Positions 8,778 to 16,791 of a stretch of DNA of 43,183 nucleotides are shown one piece after another. The translations under genes were made by a program, and so were the position numbers. Position 1 is the first letter of the stretch; every line of letters begins with the position of its first letter. Under the pieces are notes generated by a model. The model did no database searches. It was not told the origin of the DNA and saw nothing but the letters and a program-made list of their open reading frames with translations. Source of the stretch: an uncultured Frankiales bacterium (GTDB lineage: Bacteria; Actinomycetota; Actinomycetes; Mycobacteriales; SCTD01); the NCBI GenBank assembly GCA_946479905.1, contig CAMLIA010000012.1, forward strand, positions 1-43,183. The letters run 5' to 3'.

Positions 8778-8802
8778 GCCTAGGACGGTTTCTGCCCTAG
8801 GC
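8778..8802. promoter_or_regulatory. inverted-repeat operator GCCTAGG-N11-CCTAGGC
   Basis: Two 7-bp arms (8778-8784 and 8796-8802) form a perfect inverted repeat with an 11-bp spacer. It ends 2 bp upstream of the aldehyde dehydrogenase -35 box; counted from the CCTA core the gap is 5 bp. No T-run follows, so a terminator for the upstream solute-binding gene is unlikely. Placement just above the -35 suits an activator site. The core TAGG-N11-CCTA recurs at 19347-19365 at the same distance from its -35. Confidence 0.6.
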
Positions 8803-8817
8803 TGGAAGACGAAGGCG

Positions 8818-10392
8818 TCAGTGCCTCGGGGCGCGGTAGTCGGTCTTGCTGACGTAGGCGTAGCGGTTGATGTCGGTGCGGAACTCCAGGTCGCGGACGA
8901 CGGTGGCGCTGGTGTGGTCGGCGGCAGCAGGTCCGAGGAACGTGCCCCAGGTCAGCGCGGACGGGGTCGTCGAACCCAGCCGCTCGAGTCCGGCCCGCAA
9001 GCCGGTGGGGCTGAGCACGCCGCTGGTCTGGAGCGCGGCCTGCAGGAAGAAGAACTCGTCGCAGAAGGCACCCTGCGTCCACAGCGTGGTGGGGTCGCTG
9101 GCCGCCTGGCCGGCGGCCTTCATGATCCTCTTGCACCTGGCGGTGGCGGGTGTGGGATCGCCCGGGTACTCGGTCTGCTCCACGTCCATCACCGGGATGT
9201 AGCTCTCCGCCATGGACCCCACCAGCTGGCTGGCGGGCACGTTCTCGGCGAAGGCCCTGGGCTCGGACGCGATGAAGTAGCGAGGGCGGTAGTGCTGGGA
9301 GTCCGCGTTCGCCATGAAGATGACACCGGCGCCGAAGATGTGCGTGACGTGGTCGCTGCTCATCTTGAGGACGGAGTTCTGCTGGCAGGAGACGCCGGCG
9401 GACAGCGCTCTCGGGCAGCGGACGATGTCGGTCGGCGAGACCTTGATGCCCAGCTTCGCCAGCTCCCTGATCCGGCTGGCCTCCTGGAGCGCCCCGTCGT
9501 GGTCGTCGGACCCGAGCAGGCCCACCCGCACGGGCGTCGACGACGTGCCCGGCCTGCCGTTGAAGGTGTCCCAGGGCGTGAAGAACTGCCGCGCGGCCAG
9601 CCGCTGGAAGGAGACCTGGTCGTAGCGCTCACCCACCATCTGAGCGAGGTTGAAGAACAGGGGGTACTTCGCGTAGGTCTCCGTGTAGTGGAGGGGGTAG
9701 TCGAGACCCGCTCCCGGCATGACCAAGGGGGTGTTCGCCTTCGCCAGGCAGCTCAGCAGCGTGTCCTCGACGATCCCGCCTGCCGGCATCACCGCGAAGA
9801 CGTGATGGTCCTGCGTCCAGTCGGCGCAGGCAGCCTGGTTCGCGGTCGCGGGGTCGTTGAGCGTCTGGGCGGTGTTGTAGTCGTGCGGCACCAGGACGAT
9901 CTTGCGCCCGAGCACGCCACCGTGCCGGTTGATCTCGTCGGCGACCGCCTGGATCTGGGCCTTCGGGTCGCCGGTGGTGCTGACGCCCTTCAACCCCAAG
10001 GTCCCCGCGAAGCCGTTGTAGTCGTCGGCGGTCGCGACGCCGACGAGGATGGTGGTCTTCGTGAACCCGCGGCCCACTGCGGGTCCTCCGGTGGCCGCGA
10101 GCGGTCCCGCGCTGCTCTCCGGTGCCGCCCCGAGCACGGTGCCGGTCGTCGACCCGCCCGTGCCGCCGGTCCCGGTCCCGACGGCGGCCCCCGAGGACCC
10201 CGTGACGGACGCGGGCTGTTCCCCCGACGCGGCGTTCCCCTGCGGCATGCCGCCGTCCAGCGTGCCGCCGCTCAGACTGCCGTCGCCCGTTGCCGTGCCG
10301 GTCGTGCCGCGCACCTGCACGGTGGAGCCGCAGCCCGAGACGAGCCCGACGACGACGAGCGCCCCGAGCAGCGCGGACGCCGACCGGGACAC
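8818..10392 (-). CDS. type-1 periplasmic-binding-like solute-binding lipoprotein
   Basis: Predicted 524-residue extracellular lipoprotein resembling branched-chain amino acid ABC receptor proteins (Peripla_BP_6 fold). The N-terminus MSRSASALLGALVVVGLVSGC is a lipoprotein signal peptide with lipobox LVSGC. A Gly/Thr/Ser-rich linker of about 90 residues follows, then the binding domain beginning near KTTILVGVATADDYNGFAG. The open frame extends further upstream, but the GTG at 10392 is the sensible start because it yields the signal peptide and lies 1 nt after the stop of the preceding S9 peptidase. It is the last gene of the seven-gene peptidase operon. No permease or ATPase gene is adjacent. 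It may capture substrate for import through components encoded elsewhere, or act as a sensor. Confidence 0.9.
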   Translation of the reverse strand: MSRSASALLGALVVVGLVSGCGSTVQVRGTTGTATGDGSLSGGTLDGGMPQGNAASGEQPASVTGSSGAAVGTGTGGTGGSTTGTVLGAAPESSAGPLAATGGPAVGRGFTKTTILVGVATADDYNGFAGTLGLKGVSTTGDPKAQIQAVADEINRHGGVLGRKIVLVPHDYNTAQTLNDPATANQAACADWTQDHHVFAVMPAGGIVEDTLLSCLAKANTPLVMPGAGLDYPLHYTETYAKYPLFFNLAQMVGERYDQVSFQRLAARQFFTPWDTFNGRPGTSSTPVRVGLLGSDDHDGALQEASRIRELAKLGIKVSPTDIVRCPRALSAGVSCQQNSVLKMSSDHVTHIFGAGVIFMANADSQHYRPRYFIASEPRAFAENVPASQLVGSMAESYIPVMDVEQTEYPGDPTPATARCKRIMKAAGQAASDPTTLWTQGAFCDEFFFLQAALQTSGVLSPTGLRAGLERLGSTTPSALTWGTFLGPAAADHTSATVVRDLEFRTDINRYAYVSKTDYRAPRH

Positions 10393-10393
10393 G

Positions 10394-12295
10394 TCAGGCG
10401 CTCCGGGTGCTGCGGCGGCCGCCGAGGTGCTCGGCGAAGTGCGCCTCCACCGCGCGGTAGAGCCGGAAGTTGTTCTCCGGGTTCTGGAAGCCGTGTCCCT
10501 CGTCCTCGGCGAGCAGGTACTCGACCGGTACGTCCCTGGCGCGGAGAGCCGCGACGATGTTGTCGGCCTCCTCCTTGACGACGCGGACGTCGTTGGCACC
10601 CTGCACGACGAGCAGCGGTGTGACGATCTTGTCGACCAGGGTGATCGGGGAGCGGGCCAGCATGTCGGCCTCGTCCGCAGGGTCGTCCGGGTCGCCGACG
10701 TACGTGTACCAGTTGTTGATCATGGTCGGTTTGACGAACTCCGGCAGCGTGCGCATGAAGTTCGGCAGGCTCGAGATGCCGACGTAGTCGACGGCCGCCG
10801 CGAAGTAGTCCGGGGTGAACGTGACGCCGACGAGGGCGGAGTAGCCGCCGTAGGAGCCGCCGTAGATGCCGATCCTGGTCGGGTCGGCGATCCCCTGCGT
10901 GACGGCCCAGTCGGCGGCGTCGATGAGGTCGTCGTGCATCTTCCCGGCGAGCTCGCGGATGCCCGCCGTGATGTGCTTCTTCCCGTAGCCGCTCGAGCCG
11001 CGGAAGTTGACCTGCAGCACGGCGTAGCCGCGGTTCGCGAAGAACTGCGCGATGGGGTTGTAGGTCCAGAAGTCGTGGCACCACGGCCCGCCGTGGACGA
11101 GCAGCACCAGAGGCAGGCTGTCGGGCTCCACTCCGACCGGGAGCGACAGGAAGGCGTGCAGCGGCAGCCCGTCCCGAGCGGTCAGGCTGACTGCCTCCAT
11201 CGGCGCGAGGTGCGCAGGGTCGAGCTGCGGGTAGGGCTGGAAGAGCAACCGGCTCTCCCCCGTGGCGTGGTCGTAGAGGAACGCCTTGCCCGGCTCGGTG
11301 TCGTGGAGGAAGGTCGCGACCCACTTCTGCTCGGTCTCGTCGGACGAGGCCGTGGCCAGGACGCCGTCCGAGAGCTTGGAGAGCTCAGCGAAGACCTCCG
11401 CGAAGTGCGGGTCGACGGGCACGATCGTCGGCCGGTCGCCGACGAAGCGGACCGCGATCACGTCGCCGGTGCGCCGGCTGATCAGCAGCGACGGCGGCAT
11501 GGTGGGCGCGACCGACCCCATGGTGCAGATGCTGTGCCCGGGGAGCTCCGCGACGACGGTCTCGTCGCCCGTCGCCACGTCGACGCGGATGAGGTGCAGG
11601 TCGTCGGAATCGCCGTAGGCGCCGACGTAGAGGCCCTTGCCGTCGGGGGTGATCGCCATGGGCGAGACGCCTACCGGGAACTCCGGCCCGCCCTGCCGGC
11701 GGAACAGCCGGCGCTCACCGGTCTCGGGGTCGACCTCGAAGAACTCGTAGATCCCGTCGTCCGTCAGGTGGGTCGCGAAGACCTCCCCGTTCTGCCCGAA
11801 CATGTGGCCGCCGCGGACGTCGTCGTTCGCCTGGAGCAGCGTCGTCTCGCCGGTGGCGACCTCGATCTGGAACGTCTCGATGTAGAGCGGCCGCTTGTTC
11901 ATGGAGACGCGCACATGGCCGGGCGCGGTCTTCATCCTCTCGACGCCCATGACCCGGGAGCCGGGGTCCATCGGGGTCAGGTCCACGGCCCTCGCACTCG
12001 GGTTCTCGAGGTCGACCCGGAACAGGTGCCAGTCCTCGTTCCCGTCGGTGTCCTGCAGGTAGAGCAGGTAGCGGGGGCTGTCCGTCCAGTGGTAGGTGCG
12101 GATGCCACGGCGCTCGTCGTGAGTGACGCAGACCGCCTCCTCGTGGTCCTCGTCGAGGCCGCGGACCCAGACCTGCGTGCGGCCGTACTTCGGCGCCAGG
12201 TAGGCCAGCCGGGTCCCGTCCGGGGAGATGGACGCACCGCTGAACACCGGGTCGGCGAAGAGGTCCTCGACCTCGATCAGTGGGGGCAGGCTCAT
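10394..12295 (-). CDS. S9 family peptidase, acylaminoacyl-peptidase-like
   Basis: Predicted 633-residue serine peptidase: an N-terminal beta-propeller with WD/PD40-like repeats (SPDGTRLAYLAP near residue 25) and a C-terminal prolyl-oligopeptidase catalytic domain. The triad is Ser481 in GIYGGSYGGYS, Asp569 in QGANDVRV and His601 in EDEGHGF. No signal peptide is visible. Its ATG overlaps the stop of the DUF3159 gene as ATGA, and its stop lies 1 nt before the solute-binding gene start. It is closely similar to the S9 protein at 32005-33876 along its full length, sharing for example the stretches CVTHDERRG, YLQDTDGNEDWH and VSMNKRPL. It is more distantly similar to the operon neighbour at 12951. 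Substrate preference is unknown. Confidence 0.95.
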   Translation of the reverse strand: MSLPPLIEVEDLFADPVFSGASISPDGTRLAYLAPKYGRTQVWVRGLDEDHEEAVCVTHDERRGIRTYHWTDSPRYLLYLQDTDGNEDWHLFRVDLENPSARAVDLTPMDPGSRVMGVERMKTAPGHVRVSMNKRPLYIETFQIEVATGETTLLQANDDVRGGHMFGQNGEVFATHLTDDGIYEFFEVDPETGERRLFRRQGGPEFPVGVSPMAITPDGKGLYVGAYGDSDDLHLIRVDVATGDETVVAELPGHSICTMGSVAPTMPPSLLISRRTGDVIAVRFVGDRPTIVPVDPHFAEVFAELSKLSDGVLATASSDETEQKWVATFLHDTEPGKAFLYDHATGESRLLFQPYPQLDPAHLAPMEAVSLTARDGLPLHAFLSLPVGVEPDSLPLVLLVHGGPWCHDFWTYNPIAQFFANRGYAVLQVNFRGSSGYGKKHITAGIRELAGKMHDDLIDAADWAVTQGIADPTRIGIYGGSYGGYSALVGVTFTPDYFAAAVDYVGISSLPNFMRTLPEFVKPTMINNWYTYVGDPDDPADEADMLARSPITLVDKIVTPLLVVQGANDVRVVKEEADNIVAALRARDVPVEYLLAEDEGHGFQNPENNFRLYRAVEAHFAEHLGGRRSTRSA

Positions 12296-12954
12296 GCTGG
12301 GGCTCCTTCAGGCGTGCGGGCGGCTGCTTCCTTGGCGAGGGCCTTCTTCACGACGCGCGTGTAGTAGAGGACGAGCACGCCCAGCATCGGGTAACCGAGG
12401 GCGAGCTTGGCGGCGGCGAGGAGCTCGACGTCGTCGGCGAGGTAGATGGAGCCGAGGATCACCGCCTTGATGCCGGCCCAGACCCCTGCCACTGCGGTGA
12501 TGTGCGTGAACGCCCGGCGCAGCAACGGACGTTCCCGCCAGGCCTTGAAGGGCGGAGCGACGGCGCCGAGGACGGTCCCGAGCAGCGGCTTGCCCAGGGC
12601 GACCGAGACCAGCAGCCCGGCGGAGACCACCAGACCCAGGACGACCTCGGGCAGGAAGTAGTTCTTCGCCTGGCCCGTGCCGCCTGCGAGCGCGACCGCG
12701 AGGACGACGCCGAAGATCCCGGACAGGGCCTCGTTCACGCGCTGCCTGCGGACCCTCCGCTCGATCACCATCCCGATCGCGACAGCCATCGCGAGCGCCG
12801 CTGCGGGTCGGGTCCCGAGCACGCGGAACGCGACGACGAACACCACGCTCGGCAGCCCGGACTCGACGAGCCCGCGCACGGTGAAGGCCGGGTGCAGTCC
12901 TCCCTCGTGACCTTCCGGCACCGCCATGCCGAGAGCCCTCAAAGCGCGACTCAT
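12292..12954 (-). CDS. DUF3159-like integral membrane protein
   Basis: Predicted 220-residue protein with about five or six hydrophobic segments, resembling the actinobacterial DUF3159 family, whose function is unknown. After a short N-terminus it has hydrophobic stretches near residues 30-65, 78-95, 103-125 and 150-205, with basic loops such as ERRVRRQR and FKAWRERPLLRR. Both ends overlap S9 peptidase genes by 4 bp (ATGA), so it is translated with them. That placement hints at a role linked to the peptidases, perhaps transport or membrane attachment, which is inference only. The family assignment rests on the overall pattern and length, not on a catalytic motif. Confidence 0.75.
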   Translation of the reverse strand: MSRALRALGMAVPEGHEGGLHPAFTVRGLVESGLPSVVFVVAFRVLGTRPAAALAMAVAIGMVIERRVRRQRVNEALSGIFGVVLAVALAGGTGQAKNYFLPEVVLGLVVSAGLLVSVALGKPLLGTVLGAVAPPFKAWRERPLLRRAFTHITAVAGVWAGIKAVILGSIYLADDVELLAAAKLALGYPMLGVLVLYYTRVVKKALAKEAAARTPEGAPA

Positions 12955-14885
12955 GCCACGACCTCGCCGCCGATGGTGCGGGCCAGGAACCGTTCGATCG
13001 TGCGGAACGCGTCGATGTTGTTCTCCGGGTTCATGAACCCGTGCCCCTCGTTCTCCTTGAGCAGGTACTCGACGTCTGCACCGCGCGCCCGGAGTGCCTC
13101 GACGATGTTGTCGGACTCCTCCTGCACGACCCGGGAGTCCTTGGCGCCCTGGATGACCAGCAGCGGGCGGCAGATCGCGTCGAGCCGCGTGACGGGCGAC
13201 CGGGCCTCCATGTCCGCGACCTGCTCCGGGTCCTCAGGGTCGCCGACGTAGAGGAACCAGTTGCTGGCCAGGAACTTGCGTACCTGGATGGGCAGGGTGC
13301 GCATGAAGTTGGCCATGCTGGAGATGCCGCAGTAGTCGATCGCGGAGGCGAACACCTCCGGCGTGAAGGTCGCCCCCACGAGTGCGCTGTACCCGCCGTA
13401 GGAACCGCCGAAGATCGTGACCCGGGTCGGGTCCGCGTAGCCCTGCTTCACCGCCCACTCGACGCCGTCGACGAGGTCGTCGTGCATCTTCCCGGCGAAC
13501 TCGTGGATGGCTGCCCGGGTGAACGCCTTGCCGTAGCCGGTCGAGCCGCGCATGTTGACCTGAAGCACTGCGTAGCCGCGGTTCGCGAGCAGCTGGACCC
13601 GCGGGTTGTAGCCCCAGCGGTCGCGGAACCACGGGCCACCGTGCACCAGCAGGACGAGCGGCAGTCCCGAGGGCTCCACGCCCTTGGGCAACGTGAGGAA
13701 CGACGGCAGCGACAGGCCGTCGCGCGACGTGATCGTCACCGGCGTCATCGGCGCGAGGTCTGCCGGGTCCAGGTGCGGGTACGGGCGGAACAGCAGCCGG
13801 CTCTCCCCCGTCGTGTGGTCGTAGTAGTACGTCGCGTCCGGGTCGGTGTCGTGCAGGAACGACACGACCCAGCGCTGACCTGACTCGTCGCCCGAGATGT
13901 GCCCGACGTCGCCGTCGGAGAGCCGCTCGAGGGCCGCAAGCACCGGCGCGAAAGCCGGGTCAAGCACCTCGATCTCCTGGCGCTCGCCGAGGTAGCGCAC
14001 CGCCAGCAGCTCGCCCGTGCCCCGGTCGCGGATCAGCGCCTGAGGGTTGGTCGGCGCCACGCCTGAGGTCTCGTCGAGGCTGAGGACCTCATGACCGGCG
14101 ACGAGCGTCTCGGTGCCGTCCACGGCGCTGATGTGCACCAGCCTGGTGTTGTCGGTCCCGCGGTTGCTGCCGACCCAGAGCCCGTCGCCGCTCGGGGTCG
14201 GCTGCAGCGGCCAGACGCTGAGCGGGTTGTCGGCACCGACGAAGGTGGTGAGCGGGGTGAGCACGCCGTCGTCCCACCTGTGGAGCGTCTCGTCACCGTT
14301 GTCGGCGAGCGTCTTGGCGAACAGCTGCCCGCTCGGGCTGAGCACCCAGCCGGCGACGTGGCCGGGGTTCTGCGCCACCAGCTCGATCTCGCCCGTGACG
14401 ATGTCGAGGCGGTGGACGTCGACCTCGTCCGGCCGGCGCCGGTTCATCGTGATCAGCGCCTTGAGCCCGAAGCTCTTGTCGAGCAGCTCGTAGTTGACGA
14501 CGACCTTGGGGAAGGGCGTGAGGTCGACCGCGGGCTGGTCCGGGCTGTCGAGGTCCACGCGGAAGACGTGCCAGCACTCGTCGCCGTCGTCGTCCTGGGC
14601 GTACAGCATCCACCGTGGGTCGGAGGTCCAGCGGTAGCTGCGGACGCCTCGGTTGTGGTCGTGGGTGACGCACACGGCGTCGCCGCCCTCCACGGGCTCG
14701 ACCCAGACGTTGACCCGGCCGTTCTCCGGTGCCAGGTAGGCGATCCGCGTGCCGTCCGGCGAGATCGTCGCCCCGGACCGCACCGGGTCCGAGAAGAACG
14801 CCTCGACGGGATAGCGGGTGGGCAGGGACACCGGTGCCTCGTTTCGTTGCGGGTCGGTCGAGCTGGGTGCGGTCAGGTCAGGCAC
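12951..14885 (-). CDS. S9 family peptidase, acylaminoacyl-peptidase-like
   Basis: Predicted 644-residue serine peptidase with an N-terminal beta-propeller and a C-terminal catalytic domain. The triad is Ser495 in TIFGGSYGGYS, Asp583 in QGAKDSRV and His615 in ENEGHGF. It is paralogous to the S9 proteins at 10394 and 32005. Two starts are possible. The GTG at 14885 overlaps the upstream stop by 8 bp (GTGCCTGA), the same junction seen one gene earlier. The GTG at 14831 has a GAGG site and gives an N-terminus (SLPTRYPVEAFFSDPV) that lines up with the starts of both paralogues. The longer form is listed; the first 18 residues are low in complexity and may not be translated. It ends in an ATGA overlap with the DUF3159 gene. 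Confidence 0.94.
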   Translation of the reverse strand: MPDLTAPSSTDPQRNEAPVSLPTRYPVEAFFSDPVRSGATISPDGTRIAYLAPENGRVNVWVEPVEGGDAVCVTHDHNRGVRSYRWTSDPRWMLYAQDDDGDECWHVFRVDLDSPDQPAVDLTPFPKVVVNYELLDKSFGLKALITMNRRRPDEVDVHRLDIVTGEIELVAQNPGHVAGWVLSPSGQLFAKTLADNGDETLHRWDDGVLTPLTTFVGADNPLSVWPLQPTPSGDGLWVGSNRGTDNTRLVHISAVDGTETLVAGHEVLSLDETSGVAPTNPQALIRDRGTGELLAVRYLGERQEIEVLDPAFAPVLAALERLSDGDVGHISGDESGQRWVVSFLHDTDPDATYYYDHTTGESRLLFRPYPHLDPADLAPMTPVTITSRDGLSLPSFLTLPKGVEPSGLPLVLLVHGGPWFRDRWGYNPRVQLLANRGYAVLQVNMRGSTGYGKAFTRAAIHEFAGKMHDDLVDGVEWAVKQGYADPTRVTIFGGSYGGYSALVGATFTPEVFASAIDYCGISSMANFMRTLPIQVRKFLASNWFLYVGDPEDPEQVADMEARSPVTRLDAICRPLLVIQGAKDSRVVQEESDNIVEALRARGADVEYLLKENEGHGFMNPENNIDAFRTIERFLARTIGGEVVA

Positions 14886-16791
14886 GTGCGGGCATCCACC
14901 GGTCGAACCAGTCGGTCACCCTGGCCACGACGTCGATCGTCGCGGAGAGGTCACGGGTGCCGTGGCCCTCCTCGGGGTACGTCACGCAATCGCTCGGCAC
15001 ACCTCGGGCGACCAGCGCCCGGTGCATCGCGAGCGCCTGGCCGGGCGGGGTGGCCCGGTCCCGGGCCCCCGCGAGGAAGAGCGTCGGTGTCCGCACCTTG
15101 GAGACGTGCGTGAGTGGGCTGCGGTCCCGGTACTGCCCGTCGGTGGCGTAGGGCCGTCCGTCGAGGAAGAGCTCGTCGAAGTCCGGGATGCTGCTCATCC
15201 CGTGCTGCTGCGTCCAGTCGGTGATCGGGAACATCGGGACCGCCGCCGCGAACAGGTCGCACCGGGTCACGAGCCACGCGGCCAGGAAGCCGCCGTAGGA
15301 ACCGCCCATCACGCCGATCCGGTCGGCGTCCGCGACGCCGTCCGCGATGAGCGCCTCCACGCCTGAGGTGATGTCCACCGCGTCGGCACCGCCCATGTCG
15401 CGCACGACCGCCGCCACCATGTCGCCACCACGGCCGGTCGAGCCGCGCGGGTTGGGCTGCCAGACCGCGTAGCCGCGCGACAGCAGGTAGGGCAGCTGGG
15501 GGCCGCTGGGCCATGCGCTGCGGTGGCAGCCCACCGGACCGCCGTGCAACCAGACGACGAGCGGGTGCGGGCCGGGGCCGGCGGGCAGGTGCAGCCAGCT
15601 CTCGAGCTCGAGTCCGTCAGGGGCGACCCAGCGCTGCACCTCGCTCGTCCAGCCGGACTCGGTCACGACGGCCGAGCCAGGATGGGCCAGGGTGCCCACG
15701 GTGGACAGCTCGGCGCCGCGGAGCAGGCAGGCCTCCGGCGGCGACGTGAACCCGGCACGGACGAACGCCGCGCGACCGGGACGGAAGCTCGCGTGCGGGT
15801 GGGCCCCGAGCGCGGTCTCCCGCTCCGACTCCCACAGCACCTGCACCTCCCCCGTGAGACGGACCGTGCCGATGACCGTGCTCAGTCCCCGGACGCCGGC
15901 GAACCCGAGCACCTCGTCGTCGAGCAGCTCGACGCAGCTCACGTCGCACGGCACGGCGACCGGCCTGCTCGCTCCCGTCTCGAGGTCGAGCACGTGCAGC
16001 TGTCCCGCCGACAGGTCACGATCACTGAGGTACGAGGTGACGTAGGCGGCATGTGAACCCGAGGGGGACGACGCCACGACCCCGAACTGGAGGTCGGGCT
16101 TCACGACCACCTCGTCGGCACCCGAGCTCACATCGATGTGCCGCAGATCGGCTTCGTACCACGCTGACTCGGTGGGCGAGCGGTCGGAGCACACGGCGAG
16201 CACCGCGGAGGGGCCTGACCAGCACGCGTCCCAGACATTGAGGTCCGGGCGGCTCACGACCTCGGTGCGCAGCGTCGTCAGGTCGATGACGACGAGCCGC
16301 CGCCAGGCGACGTGCTGCGCGTCGCTGCTGACACTCGGGACCCAGCTCTCGTCACGCGGGTAGAGCCCTGACCCGTCGAGGTTCGACATCTCTGAGCCGG
16401 CATCGGCGAGGACGACCAGCAGCCTGTCGCCGTCAGGGCTCCAGGCGAGTCGCTCCGGGTGGCCCCGCAGCTCCACGCGGGCCGCGCCCACCTGCACCCC
16501 GGACTCGACGAGGTGTGCCAGCCGGGTCCCGTCCGGGGACCAGCAGGGCCGGCTCCCAGGACGGAGCAGCTCCGTCTCGCCTGCAGCGAGCAGAGCGACG
16601 TACGACGATGCGCGACCGCTCAGCGACTCGCGCACCTCGACTGTCGCCGCGATCACGTCCTCGTGCGGGTGAAGGGCGACGTGGGCAGCGCTGAGCGGCC
16701 GGCCGAGGCCAGGTCCGAGCAGCCGCTCGGTGTAGGCCCGGACCTCGTCCCAGCTCGCCGCCCGCCCGTCAGAGCGGGTGAGGTCAGGCAC
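14878..16791 (-). CDS. S9 family peptidase (prolyl oligopeptidase superfamily)
   Basis: Predicted 637-residue serine peptidase, more divergent than the other S9 copies in the window. A beta-propeller-like N-terminal half (CWSPDGTRLAHL and AWSPDGDRLLVV repeats around residues 80-130) precedes the catalytic domain with Ser498 in GVMGGSYGGF, Asp578 in AGARDRATPP and His610 in PEEGHGT. An oxyanion-loop segment WLHGGPVGCHR lies before it. No signal peptide is visible. The GTG start overlaps the stop of the S10 gene by 8 bp (GTGCCTGA), so translation is probably coupled. The enzyme likely works on short peptides in the cytoplasm with the S10 and M19 enzymes of the same operon; the specific bond is unknown. 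Confidence 0.93.
   Translation of the reverse strand: MPDLTRSDGRAASWDEVRAYTERLLGPGLGRPLSAAHVALHPHEDVIAATVEVRESLSGRASSYVALLAAGETELLRPGSRPCWSPDGTRLAHLVESGVQVGAARVELRGHPERLAWSPDGDRLLVVLADAGSEMSNLDGSGLYPRDESWVPSVSSDAQHVAWRRLVVIDLTTLRTEVVSRPDLNVWDACWSGPSAVLAVCSDRSPTESAWYEADLRHIDVSSGADEVVVKPDLQFGVVASSPSGSHAAYVTSYLSDRDLSAGQLHVLDLETGASRPVAVPCDVSCVELLDDEVLGFAGVRGLSTVIGTVRLTGEVQVLWESERETALGAHPHASFRPGRAAFVRAGFTSPPEACLLRGAELSTVGTLAHPGSAVVTESGWTSEVQRWVAPDGLELESWLHLPAGPGPHPLVVWLHGGPVGCHRSAWPSGPQLPYLLSRGYAVWQPNPRGSTGRGGDMVAAVVRDMGGADAVDITSGVEALIADGVADADRIGVMGGSYGGFLAAWLVTRCDLFAAAVPMFPITDWTQQHGMSSIPDFDELFLDGRPYATDGQYRDRSPLTHVSKVRTPTLFLAGARDRATPPGQALAMHRALVARGVPSDCVTYPEEGHGTRDLSATIDVVARVTDWFDRWMPARA

Noticed and set aside
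8778..8802. The CCTAGG inverted repeat as a transcription terminator of the solute-binding gene
   Set aside because: No T-run follows on either strand, the arms are separated by 11 bp, and the repeat is spaced precisely to the aldehyde dehydrogenase -35 like the repeat at 19347.
10393..10599. Longer N-terminus for the solute-binding lipoprotein at 8818
   Set aside because: It would overlap the S9 gene by about 200 bp and hide the lipoprotein signal peptide inside the protein; the GTG at 10392 gives a clean signal and lipobox.
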